DNA of 64,000 nucleotides from the NCBI RefSeq assembly GCF_001634365.1, contig NZ_CP014579.1, forward strand, positions 3,433,622 through 3,497,621, given 5' to 3'. The position numbers were made by a program, and so were the translations under genes. The number at the start of each line of letters is the position of its first letter. Within the stretch, counting starts at the first letter, position 1. The notes beneath the pieces are model-generated. The model was not told the origin of the DNA. It was given only the letters and a program-made list of their open reading frames with translations, and made no database searches. Positions 23,783-32,425 of the stretch are shown here, piece by piece. Origin of the DNA: Paraburkholderia phytofirmans OLGA172. Its GTDB lineage: Bacteria; Pseudomonadota; Gammaproteobacteria; Burkholderiales; Burkholderiaceae.

Positions 23783-25814
23783 GCATCTCTCCTTCACCAC
23801 CTCTCTTCCGATGATTCCTCGCGAACTCCCTTTTTACTACTTTGTCCCGAGCGCTCACCAGAACTTCAAGGTCGGCCTTCTCCATCCTGTACCCCGGGGA
23901 TGTCGGGTCAAGCGCATCGACCAAGTTCGACTGCGCGACAATGACCCGCTCCAATTTGGGCAGGCGTCCGACAAGATTTTTGCAACCGTTCACGCATTCC
24001 ACGTTCAACCAGCTCAGCGGCAGCTTGTCGCACTTCTCAGTGCTCGTGCATCCGCCGATGCTCGTCTCACGATATGCCAGCTCACCTTTTTTGAAGCGCC
24101 TCATCGTGCGCTCTCTATTGAACACTACGACACCATCGTTGTCCTTCAACCGGTGTTCAATCCAGTTGCCGTGAGCTCCAAACAATACCTCATCACCAAG
24201 CAGAACATTTTTTATATAGCTTAGTGCAGCCGACGCCGGCTGAGTCGACTGCCATTCTCGGCCGAAATGCGCTTTATAGTCACCTATGAAATTTTCTGCA
24301 AAGACCGACCCACGAGCGTAGTAACGAGACATCTCTTCCGTTATGTGTTGAAGCTGTCGGCGAAGTGATGGAAGAGAAACCAAGCCAGAGCGCTGTGCAT
24401 ACAAGGCGAGCGAACGCCTAAGTTGATGACTTGTCAGTTTCCAGGGTGTACCGACAACGAAATTCTCTTCGGTGCGCCACGCTCGATGTGGGTCGATGTG
24501 CTCAAGCTCAAGCAGGTCAGCTTCCGTAATTAACGGCTGCAGGCTCGAACGCAAACGTGGCATTTCGCTCAGGCCAAGAACGCTAGTCACGAGACCGTTA
24601 CCGTCGGATTTTGGTAGCCGCCCCCCGAAGCCAAGATGCGATATGGCTGGCATTAGCGGTGCGGCACCTGGCGATATCGCTTCTTCTGCGTCGCCTACGA
24701 CGACCGCATGCACGATGGACGCGATTTTTTGCGCTATCTCGATGGCACTAGCCCCGACGTTGCCGGTTACCCAACTCGCCTTCTTTGGCGTGCCCCCTGT
24801 AAGCTTGGAGGTAATTCCGTTTATTATGTAGTGAAGGCGCCCATTTTTCTTCGATGTCTCGAGGCAATCGCACGTGAGCGCTGAAACCTCTTCGTTGCGC
24901 ATACCACTGTATGCATGAATTGCAAGGCGAGCCACCGTCTGCATGGTATGGAGCCAGTTGGAAATGCCTTTAACGTCGGCGGAAATGTCGTTAGAGTGAA
25001 AATACTCCTTGAGACCGTATTCATTAAGAAGTTCCGGCATGGTGAACATGTAGGCTTCCCCCAGTTCTTTACCCTTGCCATTTTGCAACCCCTTACTTCG
25101 TCCCAGTCTCGGGTCGGCGTAGCACTTCCTAGTCAGGTCTAGGAACCGGTCCAACACCGCATTGAAGTCTTCCAGCTTTTGGCGGAGCGTCGACAGGATA
25201 TGCGTATAGATTCTGGTAGGAATCGGTGGAACCTGCTTCAGAGAATCCCCGTACTGCCCAAGAATCACCCTTAGCGATTGCTGCACCTTGTCACCCGCGA
25301 CGCGGTAACCTACTTCTTCAAGCCCTAAGGTCGCCAAGTCCTCGAGAAGTCCCGGGAGGCCTAGCAACGCTCCGGGACTAGTGTCGGACGAGAACTCCAA
25401 AACTTCACCTTCATCGGTAAGGAAGTCTTGGATTGTCCGCTCGCGACTTTCGCATCGTCGCGCTATGGCGCGAAGCAAGCCGACACGCTGTTTAAGCGTT
25501 CGATATGAGAACGGTGGACCGTCCCTCCTCCAAATAACAAGATAGAGTAGGAACTTCATTTCACGCACGAGTCCGGCCCGAGCGGTGGTCTCCGGGTCTT
25601 TCTTTCGCCAGAACGCGAAATTCAAGGGGCTGCTTCGCCCCCTGTCCGCATATGTGGTCCAGTCCCAAATCATATTCTCGTACCTAGAGGCGACCGTGCC
25701 GTCACCACGTCGGCTCACGACGGTGTCGTCGGCAGGAGGTTGGCCTATGGCAGAGGCGCCTACCAGGGGGACTGACGATATCAGTTGCGAAAGGCTTTCG
25801 GTACTTGAGTTCAT
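23775..25814 (-). CDS. large tyrosine recombinase with C-terminal Cys motif (third)
   Basis: The ATG at 25814 overlaps the previous stop (ATGA) and gives 679 residues; an upstream in-frame start at 25859 is less likely. Catalytic residues are visible: Arg in YSGMRNEEVSAL (near 303), HQLRR (near 463), His in LQHITEEM (near 490) and the Tyr nucleophile in SRYYARG (near 498). A C-terminal Cys cluster (GGCTSTEKC, VECVNGC) may bind zinc. This is a DNA strand-exchange enzyme of the phage integrase fold, much longer than the usual 300-400 residues. Confidence 0.82.
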   Translation of the reverse strand: MNSSTESLSQLISSVPLVGASAIGQPPADDTVVSRRGDGTVASRYENMIWDWTTYADRGRSSPLNFAFWRKKDPETTARAGLVREMKFLLYLVIWRRDGPPFSYRTLKQRVGLLRAIARRCESRERTIQDFLTDEGEVLEFSSDTSPGALLGLPGLLEDLATLGLEEVGYRVAGDKVQQSLRVILGQYGDSLKQVPPIPTRIYTHILSTLRQKLEDFNAVLDRFLDLTRKCYADPRLGRSKGLQNGKGKELGEAYMFTMPELLNEYGLKEYFHSNDISADVKGISNWLHTMQTVARLAIHAYSGMRNEEVSALTCDCLETSKKNGRLHYIINGITSKLTGGTPKKASWVTGNVGASAIEIAQKIASIVHAVVVGDAEEAISPGAAPLMPAISHLGFGGRLPKSDGNGLVTSVLGLSEMPRLRSSLQPLITEADLLELEHIDPHRAWRTEENFVVGTPWKLTSHQLRRSLALYAQRSGLVSLPSLRRQLQHITEEMSRYYARGSVFAENFIGDYKAHFGREWQSTQPASAALSYIKNVLLGDEVLFGAHGNWIEHRLKDNDGVVVFNRERTMRRFKKGELAYRETSIGGCTSTEKCDKLPLSWLNVECVNGCKNLVGRLPKLERVIVAQSNLVDALDPTSPGYRMEKADLEVLVSARDKVVKREFARNHRKRGGEGEMRD

Positions 25815-27730
25815 GAAACTAACTCGAGGATGATTAACATTTCCAGCTTTCTGGCCCAATAGGCGTCGAGTTCGCCATTTTCAACTTCCAGCGTCACTGC
25901 ACCGACAAGACCCGGGCTCAACCTATCAATCTCCGCAAGCAGGTCCTCGATGCGTTTGAAAATCGGCGAAAAAATGGACGAAAACTGTTCTTCATCGTGG
26001 GTCGTCGCTGTCCGCTGGATGACATACCGGCAACTGACTAGTTTCCTCGTGTCATCTTCGTCCGCGTGTACCCTGAACTTGTTGCAGAAGAAGCAGCCCT
26101 CGTTACTTAGGCAATCCGGTACGACGGCCGCTTGCTCGCTTTGAGTCGGGGCACCAAAATCTGAGCACAGTCCGACCGGGCGCGCGACTCCGTTCTGAAC
26201 CTCACATCCCTTGGCAATCACCGCAGTTTGGATGCTATCGAAAAATGCCCCTAGCTCTTCCATCTGGACAATCGGCGAGCCTTCCGCGTAGCTATTGCGT
26301 ACGGTTGACTCTGTATTTTGCAGAATCACAGACGCAGTCTCCGTGTCAACGCCACGGCGAAGCATCCAGTCGCCGCCTCCAGCGCGCCATTTCCGCGATT
26401 TAATGTTGGGTACGTTTGGGTCGATTCGCCTCAAGCTAGCCGCAATGTGGTCCTGTGTCTTCGCTTGCAACGGTTCGAACTTTCCCGTTTGGCCGTCGCA
26501 AATCATAAAAAGATACTCGTACTCACTTCCGTTCAACAGATATTCACGCAGCTTGAGAAATTTTCGGAGTTCCGGAAGAAAAACCGTCTGTATTTCGAAC
26601 GTGACAACTTTCCCTCCTGCTCGGGCCTTCACCGCCCGGAAGCCCTGACGTTCCGCGCCTACTTCGTAGTCGGCTCCCCAAGGTAGTTCTCGGACCTGTG
26701 CCCAGTTCATGTTGGTCCGCGAGAGGAACATCACCACAAATGCTTGATGGGCCCGCAACGCGGCGGCGACGCGATATGCGCTGCGCTCGTTGACGTTCGC
26801 GTCGTTGATAGCGGCGTGGGCGTGCGAGACAGCAATCGCCGCCGCGTTTAACCGGTCCGAGGGATAATCTTGGGAATAGTAATGCGCAATTTCCGCTGGT
26901 TCTGCAATCGTACCGGTCCCGTAGTCGAAGGCCCAATAGCCCAGTGTCAGGCTTTCACGAACTGCAAGCTGATGTGGAGGCATGCACCACTTTCGAGACG
27001 GAAAAATCCACATACTGTCATCAGCAGCGCCAAGGCTCCGTGGGACTGCCAGCGGATAGGGATAAGGCTTGAAATCTAGGCACAGAGACGTCAGACCATC
27101 AAAGAGTGCCTGACAGAGCGCAAGCATTTTGCCTTGGTCCTCTTCGCTGGGTGGAACCGTTGGCTGCGCGGCCCGTTTCCTCGAGCGAGGAAGACGCACT
27201 CCGTGATGAATGTCGTCGATATCGTAAAGCTGTGCCAAAACCTCGCGCAATGTGCTGACTCGCACACCGGCCGTCTTTTCTGTCATTCTCTGCGCGGCCA
27301 CCTCTTCCCAGAGATGGGACACGAAACTCCGAAATCCTAGCCTGAGTGTCGGCCGATTTGTCAGCACATCGGAGAATCCGCTCTCGTTTGCCCAAAACAA
27401 AAACCGCACGAATGTTCTCGCCGCTAAAGCTACCGTAAGCGGACTGTAGGCGCTATGGCTAATCTCGCGAGAAAAGAAAATGATGGCAGCGCGCATTGGC
27501 GCGACTCTTTCTGGGCGAAACGTTGATGCATCCACGAGGCGCTCAGAACGTGGACGATTTAGGCCTCTCTGGGCGCTAGCGACCTCCGTTACAGAGGAGT
27601 AGCAAAACGCGCCGAAATCAATGGTTTCGCCTTTCTTGAATTGCAATATTGCGCGCTCTGGGTGTTCGACAAACCCGTCGGCTATCAACGGCAATTGCAG
27701 GATTTCAATATTGCGCCGGGCATAGTTCAC
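25811..27730 (-). CDS. large tyrosine recombinase with C-terminal Cys motif (second)
   Basis: GTG at 27730 overlaps the stop of the first recombinase (GTGA) and yields 639 residues. The catalytic Arg is in FLSRTNMNWAQVREL (near 335), the second-Arg region is SRKWRAGGGDWM, and the Tyr nucleophile is in VRNSYAEGS (near 480). The HxxR histidine appears replaced by Arg/Lys. A Cys motif follows (GLCSDF, CLSNEGCFFCNKF). Length matches TnpB of Tn554-type elements (about 630). Acts on DNA, probably together with its two neighbours. Confidence 0.8.
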   Translation of the reverse strand: MNYARRNIEILQLPLIADGFVEHPERAILQFKKGETIDFGAFCYSSVTEVASAQRGLNRPRSERLVDASTFRPERVAPMRAAIIFFSREISHSAYSPLTVALAARTFVRFLFWANESGFSDVLTNRPTLRLGFRSFVSHLWEEVAAQRMTEKTAGVRVSTLREVLAQLYDIDDIHHGVRLPRSRKRAAQPTVPPSEEDQGKMLALCQALFDGLTSLCLDFKPYPYPLAVPRSLGAADDSMWIFPSRKWCMPPHQLAVRESLTLGYWAFDYGTGTIAEPAEIAHYYSQDYPSDRLNAAAIAVSHAHAAINDANVNERSAYRVAAALRAHQAFVVMFLSRTNMNWAQVRELPWGADYEVGAERQGFRAVKARAGGKVVTFEIQTVFLPELRKFLKLREYLLNGSEYEYLFMICDGQTGKFEPLQAKTQDHIAASLRRIDPNVPNIKSRKWRAGGGDWMLRRGVDTETASVILQNTESTVRNSYAEGSPIVQMEELGAFFDSIQTAVIAKGCEVQNGVARPVGLCSDFGAPTQSEQAAVVPDCLSNEGCFFCNKFRVHADEDDTRKLVSCRYVIQRTATTHDEEQFSSIFSPIFKRIEDLLAEIDRLSPGLVGAVTLEVENGELDAYWARKLEMLIILELVS

Positions 27731-29187
27731 AGCAAACCCGCCATTGCTTTTTCGGTTAGCGTTTTCAGATGGCTTTCCTGTTGAACTTTAACCTCACGCA
27801 CCATCTTTAGATTGCGTCGATATTGAAGGTATCCGTCTGTGGTCGCAGTTGAGTCGTGTCCCATACGGACCGCAACGAACTTCCGCGCATCCTGCAGCGT
27901 AATTTCTCCCTCAGTGACAAGCTTCATCTGTGCGTCCGTCCAGTTCATGCCAGCGGTTGCCCGTGTATCATGAAATCTATAGTGATAGTGGGCGACGTTG
28001 TACTTCTCGCGAATAAAGGGTAGTACGCGGTCACGAATAAACTGTCTGACCGCCTGCCCAGCCTTCATGTGGCGCAGGTCGTTTTCGTCATCAAACTGTA
28101 TCGCTTCTTCCTTGCTTCGATAGAACGGGGCGCCGCGCTCGCTGAGAAATAGATACTGGTCTTCCGCGTCACCCCCCTTAGCCTTGCTTCTCCGCCGGGT
28201 CGCCCGCTCGCTCATTGCGTATGTACTCAACATCGAATAGAACCAACGTGGAACATGAAGCACCATCTGTTTATCGTTCTTCGTGTCTATTCCTGTACCT
28301 GCACCAACCGGCATTCGTATTTCGCCGCTTGCATCACTACCCTCTTGCATCAATACATGCCGCACTCGAATAGTAAGGACAGTCTGAATCCGCGCCCCGG
28401 TCACGAGAGCGAAAATGTGAATTAACACCATCTCGATATTGCCGATGGATACCAACGCATCCACCAACCATTCCTGTTCCTCGAGAGGTAGCGGCCTGAG
28501 CTTTCCACCGTCATCAATATATCCATCAAACGAGTCGCGTTGCTTTGGGGCGCTGATAGACACGTCCGTTTTTGAAACCTTTTTGAGGCGACGAAAGCCC
28601 CGGGCGTCGGAGATGTTTATGTAAACATCTCGCTCTTTCCACGCGGGGAAGGCGGGCTCGAATACCTCTTCCGTTATTAGCCATCGATAGAAGCTGACGA
28701 CGGTACCCATCCTGCGACGCGCCGTCGAGGCTGAAAGCTCTTCGCTTTTTACGCAAAACGTGAGATGCCCACTGAATCTATAAGTAGGCCGCATTTGCTT
28801 AAGAGACGGAAATTCCAGCCAGTCGATTTTCTCTTCGTCCAGAAAGCGGCGGTACGAGGCCAAATCGTCGCCGATTCCCATAAATGTGGTCGCCAACGGA
28901 TTCAAAGTGCCCTGCATACGAGCAAGGAGATAAACCTCCGCCTCAGCCCAAGGCACACCGTGTCGGTCGAGGACGATTGGAAACAGATTGAAGCGATGCT
29001 TAACCCAGCGGGGCTTTCCGTCGCGCCGGATACCGCCGACAGGAACCATCGTCGGCCTCACAAAATACGACTCCGACGTTGCCGAAACCTCATACGCATC
29101 GGGGTCGCCCGCATGGGAAACCTCGGTCAGCGTAAATTGAGGTAGAAGAATCCGCCTCGCGAGCCCTGCAACAGTCCCTCGATTCAT
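27727..29187 (-). CDS. tyrosine recombinase (first of three)
   Basis: I choose the ATG at 29187 (MNRGTVAGLARRILLPQFTL) because GGGAGGA lies just before it; the frame extends to 29262 without such a site. The product has 486 residues. All catalytic residues are present: Arg in TGARIQTVL (near 264), HDTR (near 405), GH in MGHDSTATT (near 441) and Tyr in DGYLQY (near 450). It lies next to the junction with core DNA, as integrases usually do. Its stop overlaps the second recombinase. Confidence 0.88.
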   Translation of the reverse strand: MNRGTVAGLARRILLPQFTLTEVSHAGDPDAYEVSATSESYFVRPTMVPVGGIRRDGKPRWVKHRFNLFPIVLDRHGVPWAEAEVYLLARMQGTLNPLATTFMGIGDDLASYRRFLDEEKIDWLEFPSLKQMRPTYRFSGHLTFCVKSEELSASTARRRMGTVVSFYRWLITEEVFEPAFPAWKERDVYINISDARGFRRLKKVSKTDVSISAPKQRDSFDGYIDDGGKLRPLPLEEQEWLVDALVSIGNIEMVLIHIFALVTGARIQTVLTIRVRHVLMQEGSDASGEIRMPVGAGTGIDTKNDKQMVLHVPRWFYSMLSTYAMSERATRRRSKAKGGDAEDQYLFLSERGAPFYRSKEEAIQFDDENDLRHMKAGQAVRQFIRDRVLPFIREKYNVAHYHYRFHDTRATAGMNWTDAQMKLVTEGEITLQDARKFVAVRMGHDSTATTDGYLQYRRNLKMVREVKVQQESHLKTLTEKAMAGLL

Positions 29188-29236
29188 GAAGTTCGTCCTC
29201 CCTGCAAGTTGCGACTTCTGTCCATTATTACAACAC

Positions 29237-29281
29237 TTGAGATTGTTGGCAACATTGCGCATACTTATGCGTAAATCTCAA
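29237..29281. repeat. nested inverted repeat at the island/core junction (candidate attachment or control site)
   Basis: Outer arms TTGAGATT (29237-29244) and AATCTCAA (29274-29281) enclose inner arms TTGCGCATA (29255-29263) and TATGCGTAA (29266-29274) with one mismatch and a 2-base spacer. The block lies between the first recombinase and the first core-like gene. It could be the recombinase binding site at the element end, or an operator. No second copy was found in this window. Confidence 0.5.
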
Positions 29282-29307
29282 AGATCAGCGACCGGGAGGA
29301 CTGAAAG

Positions 29308-29568
29308 GTGTTTAAACCCTATTCCAACGATGACGACGTGCTCAACATCCAGGGCGATGCACTCACCGTCAGCAACGGCACCACGCGCGTGGTGCTGAAC
29401 GGAACGCTGGAGCTGACTCGGGACCAGCGCGGCCTGAAGGCTGCGCTGGCGCTGAAGGAAGCGATCGATGCGGTGGTGGCTGCGCTGCAGGCGCAGGCCA
29501 GTCTGCCGGCACAGGTGAAGGACGAGCCCGATGCGAAACCGGGCATTGTGCAGAATCCGTTTCAATAG
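29308..29568 (+). CDS. hypothetical protein, Burkholderia-type
   Basis: GTG at 29308 follows GGGAGGA. The 86-residue product (MFKPYSNDDDVLNIQGDALT) has a beta-rich N-terminus and a helical middle (LKAALALKEAIDAVVAALQA). GC content and codon style match the core half. No function known. Confidence 0.62.
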   Translation: MFKPYSNDDDVLNIQGDALTVSNGTTRVVLNGTLELTRDQRGLKAALALKEAIDAVVAALQAQASLPAQVKDEPDAKPGIVQNPFQ

Positions 29569-29639
29569 CGCGCTCACGGAGCATGACGTTAGGCTGTTGC
29601 TGGTGTAACGGCCGAGACCGCCCCCGCCGGCGTGGCGGG

Positions 29640-29846
29640 TCTGAGATCCAGCGCATTTGCCGTCAGTACGACGTGCTGTTGTGCGCGGACGAAGTGATTG
29701 GGGGTTTCGGGCGCACCGGCGAGTGGTTCGCGCATCGGCACTTCGGCTTCGAACCAGATATGATCTGTATTACTAAGGGTCTGACGTCGAATTACGTGCC
29801 GATGGGCGGTCTGATGATGTGCCGGCTGATCGGCGCCGGCGGATTC
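29640..29846 (+). pseudogene. class-III aminotransferase fragment
   Basis: About 69 residues match the centre of omega-type aminotransferases: LLCADEVIGGFGRTGEWFAH (PLP-binding Asp and Glu) and DMICITKGLTSNYVPMGG with the PLP lysine. Neither end of the protein is present. It is a remnant, close to the island boundary, perhaps left by a deletion when the element inserted. Confidence 0.78.
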
Positions 29847-29986
29847 AGGACCCCGATATGTATCCGCCGTTACGTTTTGTCACCAGAGCACCGTCAACTG
29901 CTGTCCTCCGGCCAACGTTAAACCGGCAGCGCTGAAATATTTCAGCCGCTGCACAAAGAACAACCGGTTTAACCAGGAGTTACATC

Positions 29987-30358
29987 ATGAAGACGCTTTT
30001 CGCTGCTCTCGCTTCCGCTCTCGTCGTGTCGACCGCATTCGCACAAACCGCCGCGCCGGCGGCCGCGCAACCCGCACAAACGCAGCCCGCCGGCCAAGCG
30101 AATCTGAAGGCGAGCACCGCCGCGCAAACCGGCGCCGCCGACAATGGCACGGCGACGACGAATGCGCCGACTAAAGCTGCTACGAAAGCGCATGTGAAAA
30201 AGGCTTCCGCCACACACACGGCGAAGACGCACAAAGCCACCAAGAAGACTCCGGTCGACACAAGCGCAAGCAAGACCAAGACGGACAGCACGAAAGAGGC
30301 CAGCACTGCCCCGGTAAAAACCGACGGCGCAAAAACCGACACGACGAAAGCGCAATAA
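29987..30358 (+). CDS. exported Ala/Thr/Lys-rich low-complexity protein
   Basis: A 123-residue protein with a signal peptide (MKTLFAALASALVVSTAFAQ). The mature part is almost entirely Ala, Thr, Lys, Gln and Pro and is likely disordered. CAGGAG lies before the ATG, and a strong terminator follows at 30433. Such proteins are frequent in Burkholderia; role unknown. Confidence 0.72.
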   Translation: MKTLFAALASALVVSTAFAQTAAPAAAQPAQTQPAGQANLKASTAAQTGAADNGTATTNAPTKAATKAHVKKASATHTAKTHKATKKTPVDTSASKTKTDSTKEASTAPVKTDGAKTDTTKAQ

Positions 30359-30432
30359 CACGTGATCGGTTTTCGGCACGCACCGGCCAGGCATGCGTAG
30401 TTAATCGAAGCCGAACTGTGCCGTTCAGGGAG

Positions 30433-30459
30433 GGCGAGTCTAGTGACTCGCCTTTTTTT
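30433..30459 (+). terminator. strong terminator after the Ala/Thr/Lys-rich gene
   Basis: Perfect 8-bp stem GGCGAGTC / GACTCGCC, loop TAGT, then seven Ts. Confidence 0.92.
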
Positions 30460-30553
30460 CGTCAGACACCCCAATTTTTGCACTGCGTTTACCCGTAGAC
30501 GTCTAATCTCGAACTGTCTTGATCAACCATGGCGTCAACGAACGCCGCATCAA

Positions 30554-30919
30554 ATGGCTCTCACGCAATCAATCGACAGCTTCGAAATGCAGCCGCTCAG
30601 CGCGCCGCCGGCCCAACGCAACAATGTGATTCCCTTCCCCGCGGCTCGCGCCCGCTTGCAGGTGACCCTGCCCCACCCTCCGCACGATCTTCCTGGCGCC
30701 CAGCTGCGCACCCTGCTTCATTCTCCGCTCGGCGTGTATGTGATCAGCACAGAGGCCGTGCGCGAAGAAGTACGCGTGCAACTCGACATTGCGCTCGACG
30801 ACCTCGATTTCACCTTGCATACGCTGATCTCGACACTCCCCGCAGCACTGATCGGACCATTGAAGCGCCGCCAAGCCGTCCGCGATCAAAAGCCCTGCTG
30901 GCCTTCGATCATTCAATGA
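30554..30919 (+). CDS. hypothetical protein
   Basis: A 121-residue protein from ATG 30554 (MALTQSIDSFEMQPLSAPPA). The C-terminal half looks folded (LRTLLHSPLGVYVISTEAV, then acidic helices). No family recognised. Its TGA overlaps the ATG of the next small gene (ATGA). Confidence 0.6.
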   Translation: MALTQSIDSFEMQPLSAPPAQRNNVIPFPAARARLQVTLPHPPHDLPGAQLRTLLHSPLGVYVISTEAVREEVRVQLDIALDDLDFTLHTLISTLPAALIGPLKRRQAVRDQKPCWPSIIQ

Positions 30920-31035
30920 CGGACGAAACACGCATGCCGATCACGCGCGCTTCGGCACAACTCGTCGAGCGCCTGAGCACCGCGCGCGACCGGTTGCAAG
31001 ACCTGCGCGCCGAGTTTGCCGGGGTGATGAGCTAA
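30916..31035 (+). CDS. 39-residue protein coupled to the gene upstream
   Basis: Starts MTDETRMPITRASAQLVERL and ends FAGVMS. The start overlaps the upstream stop (ATGA), the classic sign of coupled translation. It is a basic, helical peptide. Function unknown. Confidence 0.5.
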   Translation: MTDETRMPITRASAQLVERLSTARDRLQDLRAEFAGVMS

Positions 31036-31060
31036 CGGGCTAAATCGAGCCGATCTTCGA

Positions 31061-31774
31061 TCAATCCCGCGCTGGGTTCAGCTCAGCTAGCGCGTTGAGC
31101 TTTTGCGCATCGGCGATTTCGATTTCCGCATAGCCCAGCTTCAACGCACCCTGCGTTTCGAACTGCTTGAGCACCTGATTGATCGTCTGCCGCGACAAAG
31201 CCAGCATCATCGCCAGGTCCTCCTGCGGCACTTTGAGCACACGCCGCAGTGCGCCGGGTTCGCCGTAGCCGCCTGCCATCAACAACAAGCGGCGCGCCAC
31301 GCGCTGCGCAGCCGGAAGCAAGGCGGCTTCTTCAATGGCATCGAACGCGAGGCGCAGCTTTTGCGTCAACAACAAACCGAAGACATGCCAATACTCGGGC
31401 GCGCGTTCGAGCAGCGCGGCAAGCGCGGCGCGCGGCACATGAAACAGCTCGGCATCGCGTTCGGCATACGCGTCATGGGTTCGCGGGCGGTTATCGAACA
31501 ACGCGATCTCACCGAACCAGTTGACCGGCTCGATGACCGCAAGCAACGCTTCCTTGCCGGCCGAACTCGCCGCGCCAATTCGCACCAGACCGTCGAGCAC
31601 GCAATAGAGGCCGTCGTCGGAATCGCCGCGCGTAAAGAGCCGTTCACCGGCCGTGAGGCGCTCGACACGCCCCGCCTGGATCAACTGCGCCTGCATGGCA
31701 GCGGGCGCCGAGCGAAACCACGCACTGCGCTCAAGCAGCGTGGCAAGCTCATTCGATGAAAAACTCACAGTCAT
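31061..31774 (-). CDS. Crp/Fnr family transcription regulator
   Basis: A 237-residue regulator. An N-terminal cyclic-nucleotide-type sensor barrel (residues about 15-130, with GERLFTRGDSDDGLYCVLDG) is joined by a long helix to a Crp-type winged helix (VPQEDLAMMLALSRQTINQV). No Fnr-type Cys cluster is present, so it does not look like an oxygen sensor. The regulated genes are not evident from context. Confidence 0.9.
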   Translation of the reverse strand: MTVSFSSNELATLLERSAWFRSAPAAMQAQLIQAGRVERLTAGERLFTRGDSDDGLYCVLDGLVRIGAASSAGKEALLAVIEPVNWFGEIALFDNRPRTHDAYAERDAELFHVPRAALAALLERAPEYWHVFGLLLTQKLRLAFDAIEEAALLPAAQRVARRLLLMAGGYGEPGALRRVLKVPQEDLAMMLALSRQTINQVLKQFETQGALKLGYAEIEIADAQKLNALAELNPARD

Positions 31775-31865
31775 AGGACGGCATCCGTGCCCGATTGTCG
31801 GCTACCCGATGGTTTCAAATTCGGCTGCCCGCGATTATGCTGACTTTGATCGAGGAGCGGCACCC

Positions 31866-32417
31866 ATGAGAACGCTGACGCAACAGCTTACGCAATACGC
31901 GGCCTACCATCGTGACCGGCGCAATATCGCCACGCATTTCATCGGCATTCCGATGATCGTGCTGGCGCTGGCGGTGTTGTTGAGCCGGCCGGTTTTCGGC
32001 TTCGGTGCGCTGCCGTTTTCGTTGCCGTTTGCCTTATCGCCCGCGTGGGTGCTGTTCGCCGCGGCGAGCGTCTATTACCTCGTGCTCGACGTGCCGCTCG
32101 GGGTAATGATGACCGTGGTATCGGTGTTGTGCGTCGCGTGCGGACAGTGGCTCGCTGCGCAAGCTACGCTCACCTGGCTCGCCTCGGGCATCGGACTATT
32201 CGTGGTCGGCTGGGTGTTTCAGTTCATTGGCCACGTCGCATATGAACATCGCAAGCCGGCATTTGTCGACGATGTGATCGGCCTGCTGATCGGGCCGCTC
32301 TTCGTCCTCGCTGAAGCATTGTTCGGTTTCGGCTGGCGGCCGGCGCTGCGCGAAGCGATCGAGGCGCAGGTCGGCGCGACGCGCATCAATGCGGATCGCG
32401 CGGCGGCGCATCGCTGA
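31866..32417 (+). CDS. Mpo1-like (DUF962) membrane protein
   Basis: A 183-residue protein with four to five hydrophobic helices. Conserved features of the YGL010w/Mpo1 family are visible: YHRDRRNIATHFIGIPMIVL near the start and FQFIGHVAYEHRKPAFVDD in the middle, with the His residues that bind Fe in yeast Mpo1. The yeast enzyme is a 2-hydroxy fatty acid dioxygenase; the bacterial role is not established. It is divergent from the Crp-like gene. Confidence 0.82.
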   Translation: MRTLTQQLTQYAAYHRDRRNIATHFIGIPMIVLALAVLLSRPVFGFGALPFSLPFALSPAWVLFAAASVYYLVLDVPLGVMMTVVSVLCVACGQWLAAQATLTWLASGIGLFVVGWVFQFIGHVAYEHRKPAFVDDVIGLLIGPLFVLAEALFGFGWRPALREAIEAQVGATRINADRAAAHR

Positions 32418-32425
32418 AGCGAGGC

